Positions 41,593 to 54,598 of a stretch of DNA of 64,000 nucleotides are shown in pieces. Origin of the DNA: Protula sp. h YS-2021. Lineage: Eukaryota; Annelida; Polychaeta; Sabellida; Serpulidae. A model generated the notes under the pieces. It saw only the letters and a list, made by a program, of their open reading frames with translations. It was not told the DNA's origin and did no database searches. The position numbers were made by a program, and so were the translations under genes. The stretch is taken from NCBI GenBank assembly GCA_949752745.1, contig OX457026.1, forward strand, positions 41,269,894-41,333,893. The letters are read 5' to 3'. Within the stretch, counting starts at the first letter, position 1. Every line of letters starts with the position of its first letter.

Positions 41593-43651
41593 GTAAAATA
41601 ATACATACAAAAACATTGAAACTTAAGTAACAGAACTGCATTATGAATGACAAAAATATGTACAGTAAGAATTAAAACCTTCACTTTTAGGAGCGCATGA
41701 GGTTCGAAACATTGACTAAACGTGCAGTTATTAATGAAGTCCCACACTCTGCACACTACTCTACAGACTACTAAAATCTTCCCCCTTTCTGCCCCTTTTC
41801 CCCTTTTTGCCCCCTACAGTAGGCGCATGTTCTGCTGCCTGTGGTAAATCTGTGTGTGTGTATTTATCGGTCTATGTTCGGGTCCGTAGCTAAATTAATT
41901 ATTTAGCTTGCTCTTTGCCATCTCGTCTTTTGAAGGCCAAATTTTTTAAGGGAACTTCCCTTGCTCCGGCACGCTGGAGTTGGCCTTATCGCTTTTCGTA
42001 AGCTGAGACTTCGTCCTTGGACAAACTTGTTTTTTTTCTTGAAAGTAAATATTCATTTTCTTGTCTCAGCTTCTTCTCTGACACCAAGCTCTAGGACCAC
42101 AAAACTTTGTACTTATGTAGAACTTCATGTGAGGGTATGTATCCCGTCTTTTTTCGTCTAGGATTTTCGTTTTCATGCTTAAAACGCCATGCGAACACAG
42201 CTAATTTTAGAATAAATAAAAAGTGTCAAATACAGCGCATTTAAAAGCAAAGTAACGGTTGAACAAAACAGCACAGCTAATGGGCGTTACGCGAGTTCTG
42301 CCTACGTAGAGAAAAGTACTAGCCCGGTCAATAAATAAAGCCGTTGAGGCAACATAACCAAGCAGATATACAAAGTTCATAAACGGAATTCAAGCTGTGA
42401 TGTTTGCTAATATATCACTGGCATAACAATTTCAGTAGAAAAAACTTGTCCAACTTGACATACTAATAAGTCCAAAATAATATTAAAATACCCCTGCAAA
42501 AAGGAGGGCCTCTTTACCGTTTGCCATTATCCACAGTGGCAGTATAGCCACAAAAAGGGATGAAGCCTTCTCTGTTTCAATACGTTTCATATCACTGCCA
42601 TTGATCGTATGAGGTACTCAGTATTTTAAACCTAACAAGCCCCAATTTCAATAGTCCGGTTAGTAAATTATTCCCCACGGGAGGGGGGGGGGGTTATAAA
42701 TGCGACCGACCGTGTATCAGTCTGTCGGTTGGTCTGTCATCAACAGCTTGTTAACACGATACTTCAAAACTGCCGCAAATATTTAATGAAACTTGGTATG
42801 TAGCTTTTATGGGAACAAACACAGATCGGTTTTGTAAATGGGCTAGGTTTGTCCAAGGAAAATGCACCAGCTGGACTTAGAAAATTTTTGCTATGTCTAG
42901 CGTTTACATTGATGGCCGTGTTTAACTGATGGGGGGGGGGCTGTGGGGAATATGTGGGCTATGCATACTGCTCTAGTTTTGTTTAAATAATCACAGATCC
43001 ATTTATTTCTTTTTCTCTTTACTATTTTCATCACGATCAATGGAAAAAGAGGAAAATCTTAGTGGGAGAGCGGTATTAACTGTTGGGTAACAGATTTAGA
43101 TAAAAGCCGGAGACTGACATCTGGGCAACACAGAGCCATTAGATCACGGAGCTATTAGGAAGGTTTGCCATACTTTTAGAATTGAGGAAGGTCTGCCATA
43201 CTTTGTTCTTTGTAAACAGCAGGAACGGTCACGGTAGATGTATCATGTTTAATATTCAGCTTTTTCTTGTGGTATGGAGGGTTCCCCAACGCAAAACTGG
43301 AAAGACCTTAGCGTTACAGATAGGACGAATATCCTAAGACCTTTCGGTCTTTGGGGATTTATGTTAGCTTTTAAGGTAAAGGGTAATATTTGATGAAGTG
43401 TCAATTTAATCTTCTGTTTCCGAGAAAAAAACCTGTCACCCATGGACGATTTTCAAATAACGCTTTAAAATAGCTTAAAAGTGACTGAAAATCATATTCC
43501 TACCTGACACAAAAGAGGCTTGCAAAAATCACTCGCTAATTTGTAGGTTTGAAGTACATCTCCCTTTTCTAAGTTCAATCCGCACAGGATTGGGATAAAT
43601 GCGTCTTGGGCAACAAATGAACACGTATCTCAGTTCACATGCCTGTATACC

Positions 43652-43668
43652 AGTTCACATCAAGTTCA
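43652..43668 (+). promoter_or_regulatory. DR5-like AGTTCA direct repeat (in the full units)
   Basis: AGTTCA-catca-AGTTCA, with another AGTTCA at 43632. Two PuGTTCA half-sites spaced by five bases match the DR5 form of a retinoic-acid-type nuclear receptor element. It recurs at the same place in units 2-10. Short and possibly coincidental. Confidence 0.25.
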
Positions 43669-43784
43669 CATACCTGTAAAAGGAAAACAATTTTCTTTTA
43701 AAAAAATTTTCCTCATTACCACTCAATTTCACACGACGGATTTATCAACACTGAAAGGCCTTATTTACAAGGTCTTCATACCAA

Positions 43785-43890
43785 ATGACCACTGGGCAAA
43801 ATACCATCGGCCATATGGCCACCGAACAACGGATCACCGGGCATATAACCACCTGCAAAATGACAAACCGACCATCTGGCCACCAATTTT
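43785..43890 (+). repeat. 'ATGGCCACCG' minisatellite inside the array unit
   Basis: Degenerate ~15-19-bp units: 'ccaaatgaccactgggc', 'aaaataccatcggcc', 'atatggccaccgaac', 'atataaccacctgc', 'aaaatgacaaaccgacc', 'atctggccacc'. Same style as 14395, 36815 and 38815. Confidence 0.65.
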
Positions 43891-43953
43891 TTTCATCTTA
43901 ATTTTACATCTGAAAAATATACAAAATTAAATATTAAGACTTAATAAGCCAGT

Positions 43954-44042
43954 GTGACGCGAAAGCCATGGTATTCATGGCGACATTGTGGCGGCAATTC
44001 CATGTTGTGGTGGGAAAGCCATGAATGCTAGAATTGCGTCAC
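43954..44042. other. Imperfect hairpin near the end of each array unit
   Basis: Outer stem GTGACGC (43954-43960) with GCGTCAC (44036-44042); inner stem ATTCATGGC (43973-43981) with GCCATGAAT (44018-44026). An alternative pairing is GCAATTC (43994-44000) with GAATTGC (44031-44037). Present in every complete unit. Confidence 0.6.
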
Positions 44043-44164
44043 GGGGAAAATTAGGAGAGAGTATGGTATCTTTTATGCATCACGGAAAAGACTCATAAGT
44101 TGAAATCGCGTACCCTGCAATCAATACTGGCAGGTCACAGGGTATGTTTTTTGGAGACGACGAG

Positions 44165-46248
44165 ACACCAAGCTCTAGGACCACAAAACTTTGTACTTAT
44201 GTAGAACTTCATGTGAGGGTATGCATCCCGTCTTTTTTCGTCTACGATTTTCGTTTTCATGCTCAAAACGCCATGCGAACACAGCTAATTTTAGAATAAA
44301 TAAAAAGTGTCAAATACAGCGCATTTAAAAGCAAAGTAACGGTTGAACAAAACAGCACAGCTAATGGGCGTTACGCGAGTTCTGCCTGCGTAGAGAAAAG
44401 TACTAGCCCGGTCAATAAATAAAGCCGTTGAGGCAACATAACCAAGCAGATATACAAGGTTTATAAACGGAATTCAAGCTGTGATGTTTGCTAATATATC
44501 ACTGGCATAACAATTTCAGTAGAAAAAACTTGTCCAACTTGACATACTAATAAGTCCAAAATAATATTAAAATACCCCTGCAAAAAGGAGGGCCTCTTTA
44601 CCGTTTGCCATTATCCACAGTGGCAGTATAGCCACAAAAAGGGATGAAGCCTTCTCTGTTTCAATACGTTTCATATCACTGCCATTGGTCGTATGAGGTA
44701 CTCAGTATTTTAAACCTAACAAGCCCCAATTTCAATAGTCCGGTTAGTAAATTATTCCCCACGGGAGGGGGGGGGGTTATAAATGCGACCGACCGTGTAT
44801 CAGTCTGTCGGTTGGTCTGTCATCAACAGCTTGTTAACACGATACTTCAAAACTGCCGCAAATATTTAATGAAACTTGGTATGTAGCTTTTATGGGAACA
44901 AACACAGATCGGTTTTGTAAATGGGCCAGGTTCGTCCAAGGAAAATGCACCAGCTGGACTTAGAAAATTTTTGCTATGTCTAGCGTTTACATTGATGGCC
45001 GTGTTTAACTGATGGGGGGGGGGGCTGTGGGGAATATGTGGGCTATGCATACTGCTCTAGTTTTGTTTAAATAATCACAGATCCATTTATTTCTTTTTCT
45101 CTTTACTATTTGTATCACGATCAATGGAAAAAGAGGAAAATCTTAGTGGGAGAGCGGTATTAACTGTTGGGTAACAGATTTAGATAAAAGCCGGAGACTG
45201 ACATCTGGGCAACACAGAGCCATTAGATCACGGAGCTATTAGGAAGGTTTGCCATACTTTTAGAATTGAGGAAGGTCTGCCATACTTTGTTCTTTGTAAA
45301 CAGCAGGAACGGTCACGGTAGATGTATCATGTTTAATATTCAGCTTTTTCTTGTGGTATGGAGGGTTCCCCAACGCAAAACTGGAAAGACCTTAGCGTTA
45401 CAGATAGGACGAATATCCTAAGACCTTTCGGTCTTTGGGGATTTATGTTAGCTTTTAAGGTAAAGGGTAATATTTGATGAAGTGTCAATTTAATCTTCTG
45501 TTTCCGAGAAAAAAACCTGTCACCCATGGACGATTTTCAAATAACGCTTTAAAATAGCTTAAAAGTGACTGAAAATCATATTCCTACCTGACACAAAAGA
45601 GGCTTGCAAAAATCACTCGCTAATTTGTAGGTTTGAAGTACATCTCCCTTTTCTAAGTTCAATCCGCACAGGATTGGGATAAATGCGTCTTGGGCAACAA
45701 ATGAACACGTATCTCAGTTCACATGCCTGTATACCAGTTCACATCAAGTTCACATACCTGTAAAAGGAAAACAATTTTCTTTTAAAAAAATTTTTCTCAT
45801 TACCACTCAATTTCACACGACGGATTTATCAACACTGAAAGGCCTTATTTACAAGGTCTTCATACCAAATGACCACTGGGCAAAATACCATCGGCCATAT
45901 GGCCACCGAACAACGGATCACCGGGCATATAACCACCTGCAAAATGACAAACCGACCATCTGGCCACCAATTTTTTTCATCTTAATTTTACATCTGAAAA
46001 ATATACAAAATTACATATTAAGACTTAATAAGCCAGTGTGACGCGAAAGCCATGGTATTCATGGCGACATTGTGGCGGCAATTCCATGTTGTGGTGGGAA
46101 AGCCATGAATGCTAGAATTGCGTCACGGGGAAAATTAGGAGAGAGTATGGTATCTTTTATGCATCACGGAAAAGACTCATAAGTTGAAATCGCGTACCCT
46201 GCAATCAATACTGGCAGGTCACAGGGTATGTTTTTTGGAGACGACGAG
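44165..46248. repeat. Array unit 2
   Basis: G tracts 10 and 11; has 'ctatttgtatcacg'. Private variants 'attacatatta' (46012) and 'tttttctcatt' (45791). Confidence 0.95.
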
Positions 46249-48336
46249 ACACCAAGCTCTAGGACCACAAAACTTTGTACTTATGTAGAACTTCATGTGA
46301 GGGTATGCATCCCGTCTTTTTTCGTCTACGATTTTCGTTTTCATGCTCAAAACGCCATGCGAACACAGCTAATTTTAGAATAAATAAAAAGTGTCAAATA
46401 CAGCGCATTTAAAAGCAAAGTAACGGTTGAACAAAACAGCACAGCTAATGGGCGTTACGCGAGTTCTGCCTGCGTAGAGAAAAGTACTAGCCCGGTCAAT
46501 AAATAAAGCCGTTGAGGCAACATAACCAAGCAGATATACAAGGTTTATAAACGGAATTCAAGCTGTGATGTTTGCTAATATATCACTGGCATAACAATTT
46601 CAGTAGAAAAAACTTGTCCAACTTGACATACTAATAAGTCCAAAATAATATTAAAATACCCCTGCAAAAAGGAGGGCCTCTTTACCGTTTGCCATTATCC
46701 ACAGTGGCAGTATAGCCACAAAAAGGGATGAAGCCTTCTCTGTTTCAATACGTTTCATATCACTGCCATTGGTCGTATGAGGTACTCAGTATTTTAAACC
46801 TAACAAGCCCCAATTTCAATAGTCCGGTTAGTAAATTATTCCCCACGGGAGGGGGGGGGGGGTTATAAATGCGACCGACCGTGTATCAGTCTGTCGGTTG
46901 GTCTGTCATCAACAGCTTGTTAACACGATACTTCAAAACTGCCGCAAATATTTAATGAAACTTGGTATGTAGCTTTTATGGGAACAAACACAGATCGGTT
47001 TTGTAAATGGGCCAGGTTCGTCCAAGGAAAATGCACCAGCTGGACTTAGAAAATTTTTGCTATGTCTAGCGTTTACATTGATGGCCGTGTTTAACTGATG
47101 GGGGGGGGGGGGCTGTGGGGAATATGTGGGCTATGCATACTGCTCTAGTTTTGTTTAAATAATCACAGATCCATTTATTTCTTTTTCTCTTTACTATTTG
47201 TATCACGATCAATGGAAAAAGAGGAAAATCTTAGTGGGAGAGCGGTATTAACTGTTGGGTAACAGATTTAGATAAAAGCCGGAGACTGACATCTGGGCAA
47301 CACAGAGCCATTAGATCACGGAGCTATTAGGAAGGTTTGCCATACTTTTAGAATTGAGGAAGGTCTGCCATACTTTGTTCTTTGTAAACAGCAGGAACGG
47401 TCACGGTAGATGTATCATGTTTAATATTCAGCTTTTTCTTGTGGTATGGAGGGTTCCCCAACGCAAAACTGGAAAGACCTTAGCGTTACAGATAGGACGA
47501 ATATCCTAAGACCTTTCGGTCTTTGGGGATTTATGTTAGCTTTTAAGGTAAAGGGTAATATTTGATGAAGTGTCAATTTAATCTTCTGTTTCCGAGAAAA
47601 AAACCTGTCACCCATGGACGATTTTCAAATAACGCTTTAAAATAGCTTAAAAGTGACTGAAAATCATATTCCTACCTGACACAAAAGAGGCTTGCAAAAA
47701 TCACTCGCTAATTTGTAGGTTTGAAGTACATCTCCCTTTTCTAAGTTCAATCCGCACAGGATTGGGATAAATGCGTCTTGGGCAACAAATGAACACGTAT
47801 CTCAGTTCACATGCCTGTATACCAGTTCACATCAAGTTCACATACCTGTAAAAGGAAAACAATTTTCTTTTAAAAAAATTTTCCTCATTACCACTCAATT
47901 TCACACGACGGATTTATCAACACTGAAAGGCCTTATTTACAAGGTCTTCATACCAAATGACCACTGGGCAAAATACCATCGGCCATATGGCCACCGAACA
48001 ACGGATCACCGGGCATATAACCACCTGCAAAATGACAAACCGACCATCTGGCCACCAATTTTTTTCATCTTAATTTTACATCTGAAAAATATACAAAATT
48101 AAATATTAAGACTTAATAAGCCAGTGTGACGCGAAAGCCATGGTATTCATGGCGACATTGTGGCGGCAATTCCATGTTGTGGTGGGAAAGCCATGAATGC
48201 TAGAATTGCGTCACGGGGAAAATTAGGAGAGAGTATGGTATCTTTTATGCATCACGGAAAAGACTCATAAGTTGAAATCGCGTACCCTGCAATCAATACT
48301 GGCAGGTCACAGGGTATGTTTTTTGGAGACGACGAG
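46249..48336. repeat. Array unit 3
   Basis: G tracts 12 and 13; 'ctatttgtatcacg'. Confidence 0.95.
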
Positions 48337-50422
48337 ACACCAAGCTCTAGGACCACAAAACTTTGTACTTATGTAGAACTTCATGTGAGGGTATGCATCC
48401 CGTCTTTTTTCGTCTACGATTTTCGTTTTCATGCTCAAAACGCCATGCGAACACAGCTAATTTTAGAATAAATAAAAAGTGTCAAATACAGCGCATTTAA
48501 AAGCAAAGTAACGGTTGAACAAAACAGCACAGCTAATGGGCGTTACGCGAGTTCTGCCTGCGTAGAGAAAAGTACTAGCCCGGTCAATAAATAAAGCCGT
48601 TGAGGCAACATAACCAAGCAGATATACAAGGTTTATAAACGGAATTCAAGCTGTGATGTTTGCTAATATATCACTGGCATAACAATTTCAGTAGAAAAAA
48701 CTTGTCCAACTTGACATACTAATAAGTCCAAAATAATATTAAAATACCCCTGCAAAAAGGAGGGCCTCTTTACCGTTTGCCATTATCCACAGTGGCAGTA
48801 TAGCCACAAAAAGGGATGAAGCCTTCTCTGTTTCAATACGTTTCATATCACTGCCATTGGTCGTATGAGGTACTCAGTATTTTAAACCTAACAAGCCCCA
48901 ATTTCAATAGTCCGGTTAGTAAATTATTCCCCACGGGAGGGGGAGGGGTTATAAATGCGACCGACCGTGTATCAGTCTGTCGGTTGGTCTGTCATCAACA
49001 GCTTGTTAACACGATACTTCAAAACTGCCGCAAATATTTAATGAAACTTGGTATGTAGCTTTTATGGGAACAAACACAGATCGGTTTTGTAAATGGGCCA
49101 GGTTCGTCCAAGGAAAATGCACCAGCTGGACTTAGAAAATTTTTGCTATGTCTAGCGTTTACATTGATGGCCGTGTTTAACTGATGGGGTGGGGGGGGCT
49201 GTGGGGAATATGTGGGCTATGCATACTGCTCTAGTTTTGTTTAAATAATCACAGATCCATTTATTTCTTTTTCTCTTTACTATTTTCATCACGATCAATG
49301 GAAAAAGAGGAAAATCTTAGTGGGAGAGCGGTATTAACTGTTGGGTAACAGATTTAGATAAAAGCCGGAGACTGACATCTGGGCAACACAGAGCCATTAG
49401 ATCACGGAGCTATTAGGAAGGTTTGCCATACTTTTAGAATTGAGGAAGGTCTGCCATACTTTGTTCTTTGTAAACAGCAGGAACGGTCACGGTAGATGTA
49501 TCATGTTTAATATTCAGCTTTTTCTTGTGGTATGGAGGGTTCCCCAACGCAAAACTGGAAAGACCTTAGCGTTACAGATAGGACGAATATCCTAAGACCT
49601 TTCGGTCTTTGGGGATTTATGTTAGCTTTTAAGGTAAAGGGTAATATTTGATGAAGTGTCAATTTAATCTTCTGTTTCCGAGAAAAAAACCTGTCACCCA
49701 TGGACGATTTTCAAATAACGCTTTAAAATAGCTTAAAAGTGACTGAAAATCATATTCCTACCTGACACAAAAGAGGCTTGCAAAAATCACTCGCTAATTT
49801 GTAGGTTTCAAGTACATCTCCCTTTTCTAAGTTCAATCCGCACAGGATTGGGATAAATGCGTCTTGGGCAACAAATGAACACGTATCTCAGTTCACATGC
49901 CTGTATACCAGTTCACATCAAGTTCACATACCTGTAAAAGGAAAACAATTTTCTTTTAAAAAAATTTTCCTCATTACCACTCAATTTCACACGACGGATT
50001 TATCAACACTGAAAGGCCTTATTTACAAGGTCTTCATACCAAATGACCACTGGGCAAAATACCATCGGCCATATGGCCACCGAACAACGGATCACCGGGC
50101 ATATAACCACCTGCAAAATGACAAACCGACCATCTGGCCACCAATTTTTTTCATCTTAATTTTACATCTGAAAAATATACAAAATTAAATATTAAGACTT
50201 AATAAGCCAGTGTGACGCGAAAGCCATGGTATTCATGGCGACATTGTGGCGGCAATTCCATGTTGTGGTGGGAAAGCCATGAATGCTAGAATTGCGTCAC
50301 GGGGAAAATTAGGAGAGAGTATGGTATCTTTTATGCATCACGGAAAAGACTCATAAGTTGAAATCGCGTACCCTGCAATCAATACTGGCAGGTCACAGGG
50401 TATGTTTTTTGGAGACGACGAG
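48337..50422. repeat. Array unit 4
   Basis: First G tract interrupted by A (GGGGGAGGGG, 48940 region), second by T. 'ctattttcatcacg' and 'ggtttcaagtac'. Confidence 0.95.
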
Positions 50423-52509
50423 ACACCAAGCTCTAGGACCACAAAACTTTGTACTTATGTAGAACTTCATGTGAGGGTATGCATCCCGTCTTTTTTCGTC
50501 TACGATTTTCGTTTTCATGCTCAAAACGCCATGCGAACACAGCTAATTTTAGAATAAATAAAAAATGTCAAATACAGCGCATTTAAAAGCAAAGTAACGG
50601 TTGAACAAAACAGCACAGCTAATGGGCGTTACGCGAGTTCTGCCTGCGTAGAGAAAAGTACTAGCCCGGTCAATAAATAAAGCCGTTGAGGCAACATAAC
50701 CAAGCAGATATACAAGGTTTATAAACGGAATTCAAGCTGTGATGTTTGCTAATATATCACTGGCATAACAATTTCAGTAGAAAAAACTTGTCCAACTTGA
50801 CATACTAATAAGTCCAAAATAATATTAAAATACCCCTGCAAAAAGGAGGGCCTCTTTACCGTTTGCCATTATCCACAGTGGCAGTATAGCCACAAAAAGG
50901 GATGAAGCCTTCTCTGTTTCAATACGTTTCATATCACTGCCATTGGTCGTATGAGGTACTCAGTATTTTAAACCTAACAAGCCCCAATTTCAATAGTCCG
51001 GTTAGTAAATTATTCCCCACGGGAGGGGGGGGGGGGGTTATAAATGCGACCGACCGTGTATCAGTCTGTCGGTTGGTCTGTCATCAACAGCTTGTTAACA
51101 CGATACTTCAAAACTGCCGCAAATATTTAATGAAACTTGGTATGTAGCTTTTATGGGAACAAACACAGATCGGTTTTGTAAATGGGCCAGGTTCGTCAAA
51201 GGAAAATGCACCAGCTGGACTTAGAAAATTTTTGCTATGTCTAGCGTTTACATTGATGGCCGTGTTTAACTGATGGGGGGGGGGGCTGTGGGGAATATGT
51301 GGGCTATGCATACTGCTCTAGTTTTGTTTAAATAATCACAGATCCATTTATTTCTTTTTCTCTTTACTATTTGTATCACGATCAATGGAAAAAGAGGAAA
51401 ATCTTAGTGGGAGAGCGGTATTAACTGTTGGGTAACAGATTTAGATAAAAGCCGGAGACTGACATCTGGGCAACACAGAGCCATTAGATCACGGAGCTAT
51501 TAGGAAGGTTTGCCATACTTTTAGAATTGAGGAAGGTCTGCCATACTTTGTTCTTTGTAAACAGCAGGAACGGTCACGGTAGATGTATCATGTTTAATAT
51601 TCAGCTTTTTCTTGTGGTATGGAGGGTTCCCCAACGCAAAACTGGAAAGACCTTAGCGTTACAGATAGGACGAATATCCTAAGACCTTTCGGTCTTTGGG
51701 GATTTATGTTAGCTTTTAAGGTAAAGGGTAATATTTGATGAAGTGTCAATTTAATCTTCTGTTTCCGAGAAAAAAACCTGTCACCCATGGACGATTTTCA
51801 AATAACGCTTTAAAATAGCTTAAAAGTGACTGAAAATCATATTCCTACCTGACACAAAAGAGGCTTGCAAAAATCACTCGCTAATTTGTAGGTTTGAAGT
51901 ACATCTCCCTTTTCTAAGTTCAATCCGCACAGGATTGGGATAAATGCGTCTTGGGCAACAAATGAACACGTATCTCAGTTCACATACCTGTATACCAGTT
52001 CACATCAAGTTCACATACCTGTAAAAGGAAAACAATTTTCTTTTAAAAAAATTTTCCTCATTACCACTCAATTTCACACGACGGATTTATCAACACTGAA
52101 AGGCCTTATTTACAAGGTCTTCATACCAAATGACCACTGGGCAAAATACCATCGGCCATATGGCCACCGAACAACGGATCACCGGGCATATAACCACCTG
52201 CAAAATGACAAACCGACCATCTGGCCACCAATTTTTTTCATCTTAATTTTACATCTGAAAAATATACAAAATTAAATATTAAGACTTAATAAGCCAGTGT
52301 GACGCGAAAGCCATGGTATTCATGGCGACATTGTGGCGGCAATTCCATGTTGTGGTGGGAAAGCCATGAATGCTAGAATTGCGTCACGGGGAAAATTAGG
52401 AGAGAGTATGGTATCTTTTATGCATCACGGAAAAGACTCATAAGTTGAAATCGCGTACCCTGCAATCAATACTGGCAGGTCACAGGGTATGTTTTTTGGA
52501 GACGACGAG
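50423..52509. repeat. Array unit 5
   Basis: G tracts 13 and 11; 'ctatttgtatcacg' and 'ggtttgaagtac'; private 'aaaaaatgtcaaat' (50563) and 'gttcgtcaaagg' (51190). Confidence 0.95.
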
Positions 52510-54598
52510 ACACCAAGCTCTAGGACCACAAAACTTTGTACTTATGTAGAACTTCATGTGAGGGTATGCATCCCGTCTTTTTTCGTCTACGATTTTCGTT
52601 TTCATGCTCAAAACGCCATGCGAACACAGCTAATTTTAGAATAAATAAAAAGTGTCAAATACAGCGCATTTAAAAGCAAAGTAACGGTTGAACAAAACAG
52701 CACAGCTAATGGGCGTTACGCGAGTTCTGCCTGCGTAGAGAAAAGTACTAGCCCGGTCAATAAATAAAGCCGTTGAGGCAACATAACCAAGCAGATATAC
52801 AAGGTTTATAAACGGAATTCAAGCTGTGATGTTTGCTAATATATCACTGGCATAACAATTTCAGTAGAAAAAACTTGTCCAACTTGACATACTAATAAGT
52901 CCAAAATAATATTAAAATACCCCTGCAAAAAGGAGGGCCTCTTTACCGTTTGCCATTATCCAGAGTGGCAGTATAGCCACAAAAAGGGATGAAGCCTTCT
53001 CTGTTTCAATACGTTTCATATCACTGCCATTGGTCGTATGAGGTACTCAGTATTTTAAACCTAACAAGCCCCAATTTCAATAGTCCGGTTAGTAAATTAT
53101 TCCCCACGGGAGGGGGGGGGGGGTTATAAATGCGACCGACCGTGTATCAGTCTGTCGGTTGGTCTGTCATCAACAGCTTGTTAACACGATACTTCAAAAC
53201 TGCCGCAAATATTTAATGAAACTTGGTATGTAGCTTTTATGGGAACAAACACAGATCGGTTTTGTAAAAGGGCTAGGTTCGTCCAAGGAAAATGCACCAG
53301 CTGGACTTAGAAAATTTTTGCTATGTCTAGCGTTTACATTGATGGCCGTGTTTAACTGATGGGGGGGGGGGGGGCTGTGGGGAATATGTGGGCTATGCAT
53401 ACTGCTCTAGTTTTGTTTAAATAATCACAGATCCATTTATTTCTTTTTCTCTTTACTATTTTCATCACGATCAATGGAAAAAGAGGAAAATCTTAGTGGG
53501 AGAGCGGTATTAACTGTTGGGTAACAGATTTAGATAAAAGCCGGAGACTGACATCTGGGCAACACAGAGCCATTAGATCACGGAGCTATTAGGAAGGTTT
53601 GCCATACTTTTAGAATTGAGGAAGGTCTGCCATACTTTGTTCTTTGTAAACAGCAGGAACGGTCACGGTAGATGTATCATGTTTAATATTCAGCTTTTTC
53701 TTGTGGTATGGAGGGTTCCCCAACGCAAAACTGGAAAGACCTTAGCGTTACAGATAGGACGAATATCCTAAGACCTTTCGGTCTTTGGGGATTTATGTTA
53801 GCTTTTAAGGTAAAGGGTAATATTTGATGAAGTGTCAATTTAATCTTCTGTTTCCGAGAAAAAAACCTGTCACCCATGGACGATTTTCAAATAACGCTTT
53901 AAAATAGCTTAAAAGTGACTGAAAATCATATTCCTACCTGACACAAAAGAGGCTTGCAAAAATCACTCGCTAATTTGTAGGTTTCAAGTACATCTCCCTT
54001 TTCTAAGTTCAATCCGCACAGGATTGGGATAAATGCGTCTTGGGCAACAAATGAACACGTATCTCAGTTCACATGCCTGTATACCAGTTCACATCAAGTT
54101 CACATACCTGTAAAAGGAAAACAATTTTCTTTTAAAAAAATTTTCCTCATTACCACTCAATTTCACACGACGGATTTATCAACACTGAAAGGCCTTATTT
54201 ACAAGGTCTTCATACCAAATGACCACTGGGCAAAATACCATCGGCCATATGGCCACCGAACAACGGATCACCGGGCATATAACCACCTGCAAAATGACAA
54301 ACCGACCATCTGGCCACCAATTTTTTTCATCTTAATTTTACATCTGAAAAATATACAAAATTAAATATTAAGACTTAATAAGCCAGTGTGACGCGAAAGC
54401 CATGGTATTCATGGCGACATTGTGGCGGCAATTCCATGTTGTGGTGGGAAAGCCATGAATGCTAGAATTGCGTCACGGGGAAAATTAGGAGAGAGTATGG
54501 TATCTTTTATGCATCACGGAAAAGACTCATAAGTTGAAATCGCGTACCCTGCAATCAATACTGGCAGGTCACAGGGTATGTTTTTTGGAGACGACGAG
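52510..54598. repeat. Array unit 6
   Basis: G tracts 12 and 14; 'ctattttcatcacg', 'ggtttcaagtac' (as unit 4) and 'tatccagagtgg' (as unit 8). Confidence 0.95.

Larger units (their letters stand above)
40278..42040 (+). mobile_element. Composite tandem-repeat element, family 1, copy 2
   Basis: Hairpin (40278-40298), GTTAGTTA leader, about six block A repeats (40390-41207; starts near 40393, 40531, 40679, 40825, 40953 and 41086), about seven to eight 51-bp block B units (41208-41592), a stretch not shared with copy 1 (41593-41855), and the right flank (41862-42040) with CGTAAGCTGAG at 41997-42007. It is much shorter than copy 1 because both repeat blocks are contracted. It ends 40 bp before the 2.1-kb tandem array. 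Confidence 0.7.
42081..44164. repeat. Array unit 1 (edge unit)
   Basis: The most divergent unit: 'gtatgtatcccg', 'cgtctaggattt', 'tgcctacgtag', 'caaagttcataaacgg', 'attgatcgtatg' and 'gggctaggtttgtcc' differ from all or most other units. G tracts 11 and 10. It is preceded by 40 bp of unrelated sequence. Confidence 0.95.

Noticed and set aside
45655..45680. 'gttcaatcc' in the array unit as a pol III B box
   Set aside because: No matching A box upstream and no T-stem pairing; not a tRNA or SINE head.
46694..46725. CAGTGGCAGTAT inside the array unit resembles the U4 snRNA 5' region
   Set aside because: Only 12 bases agree; the remainder of U4 and its stems are absent.
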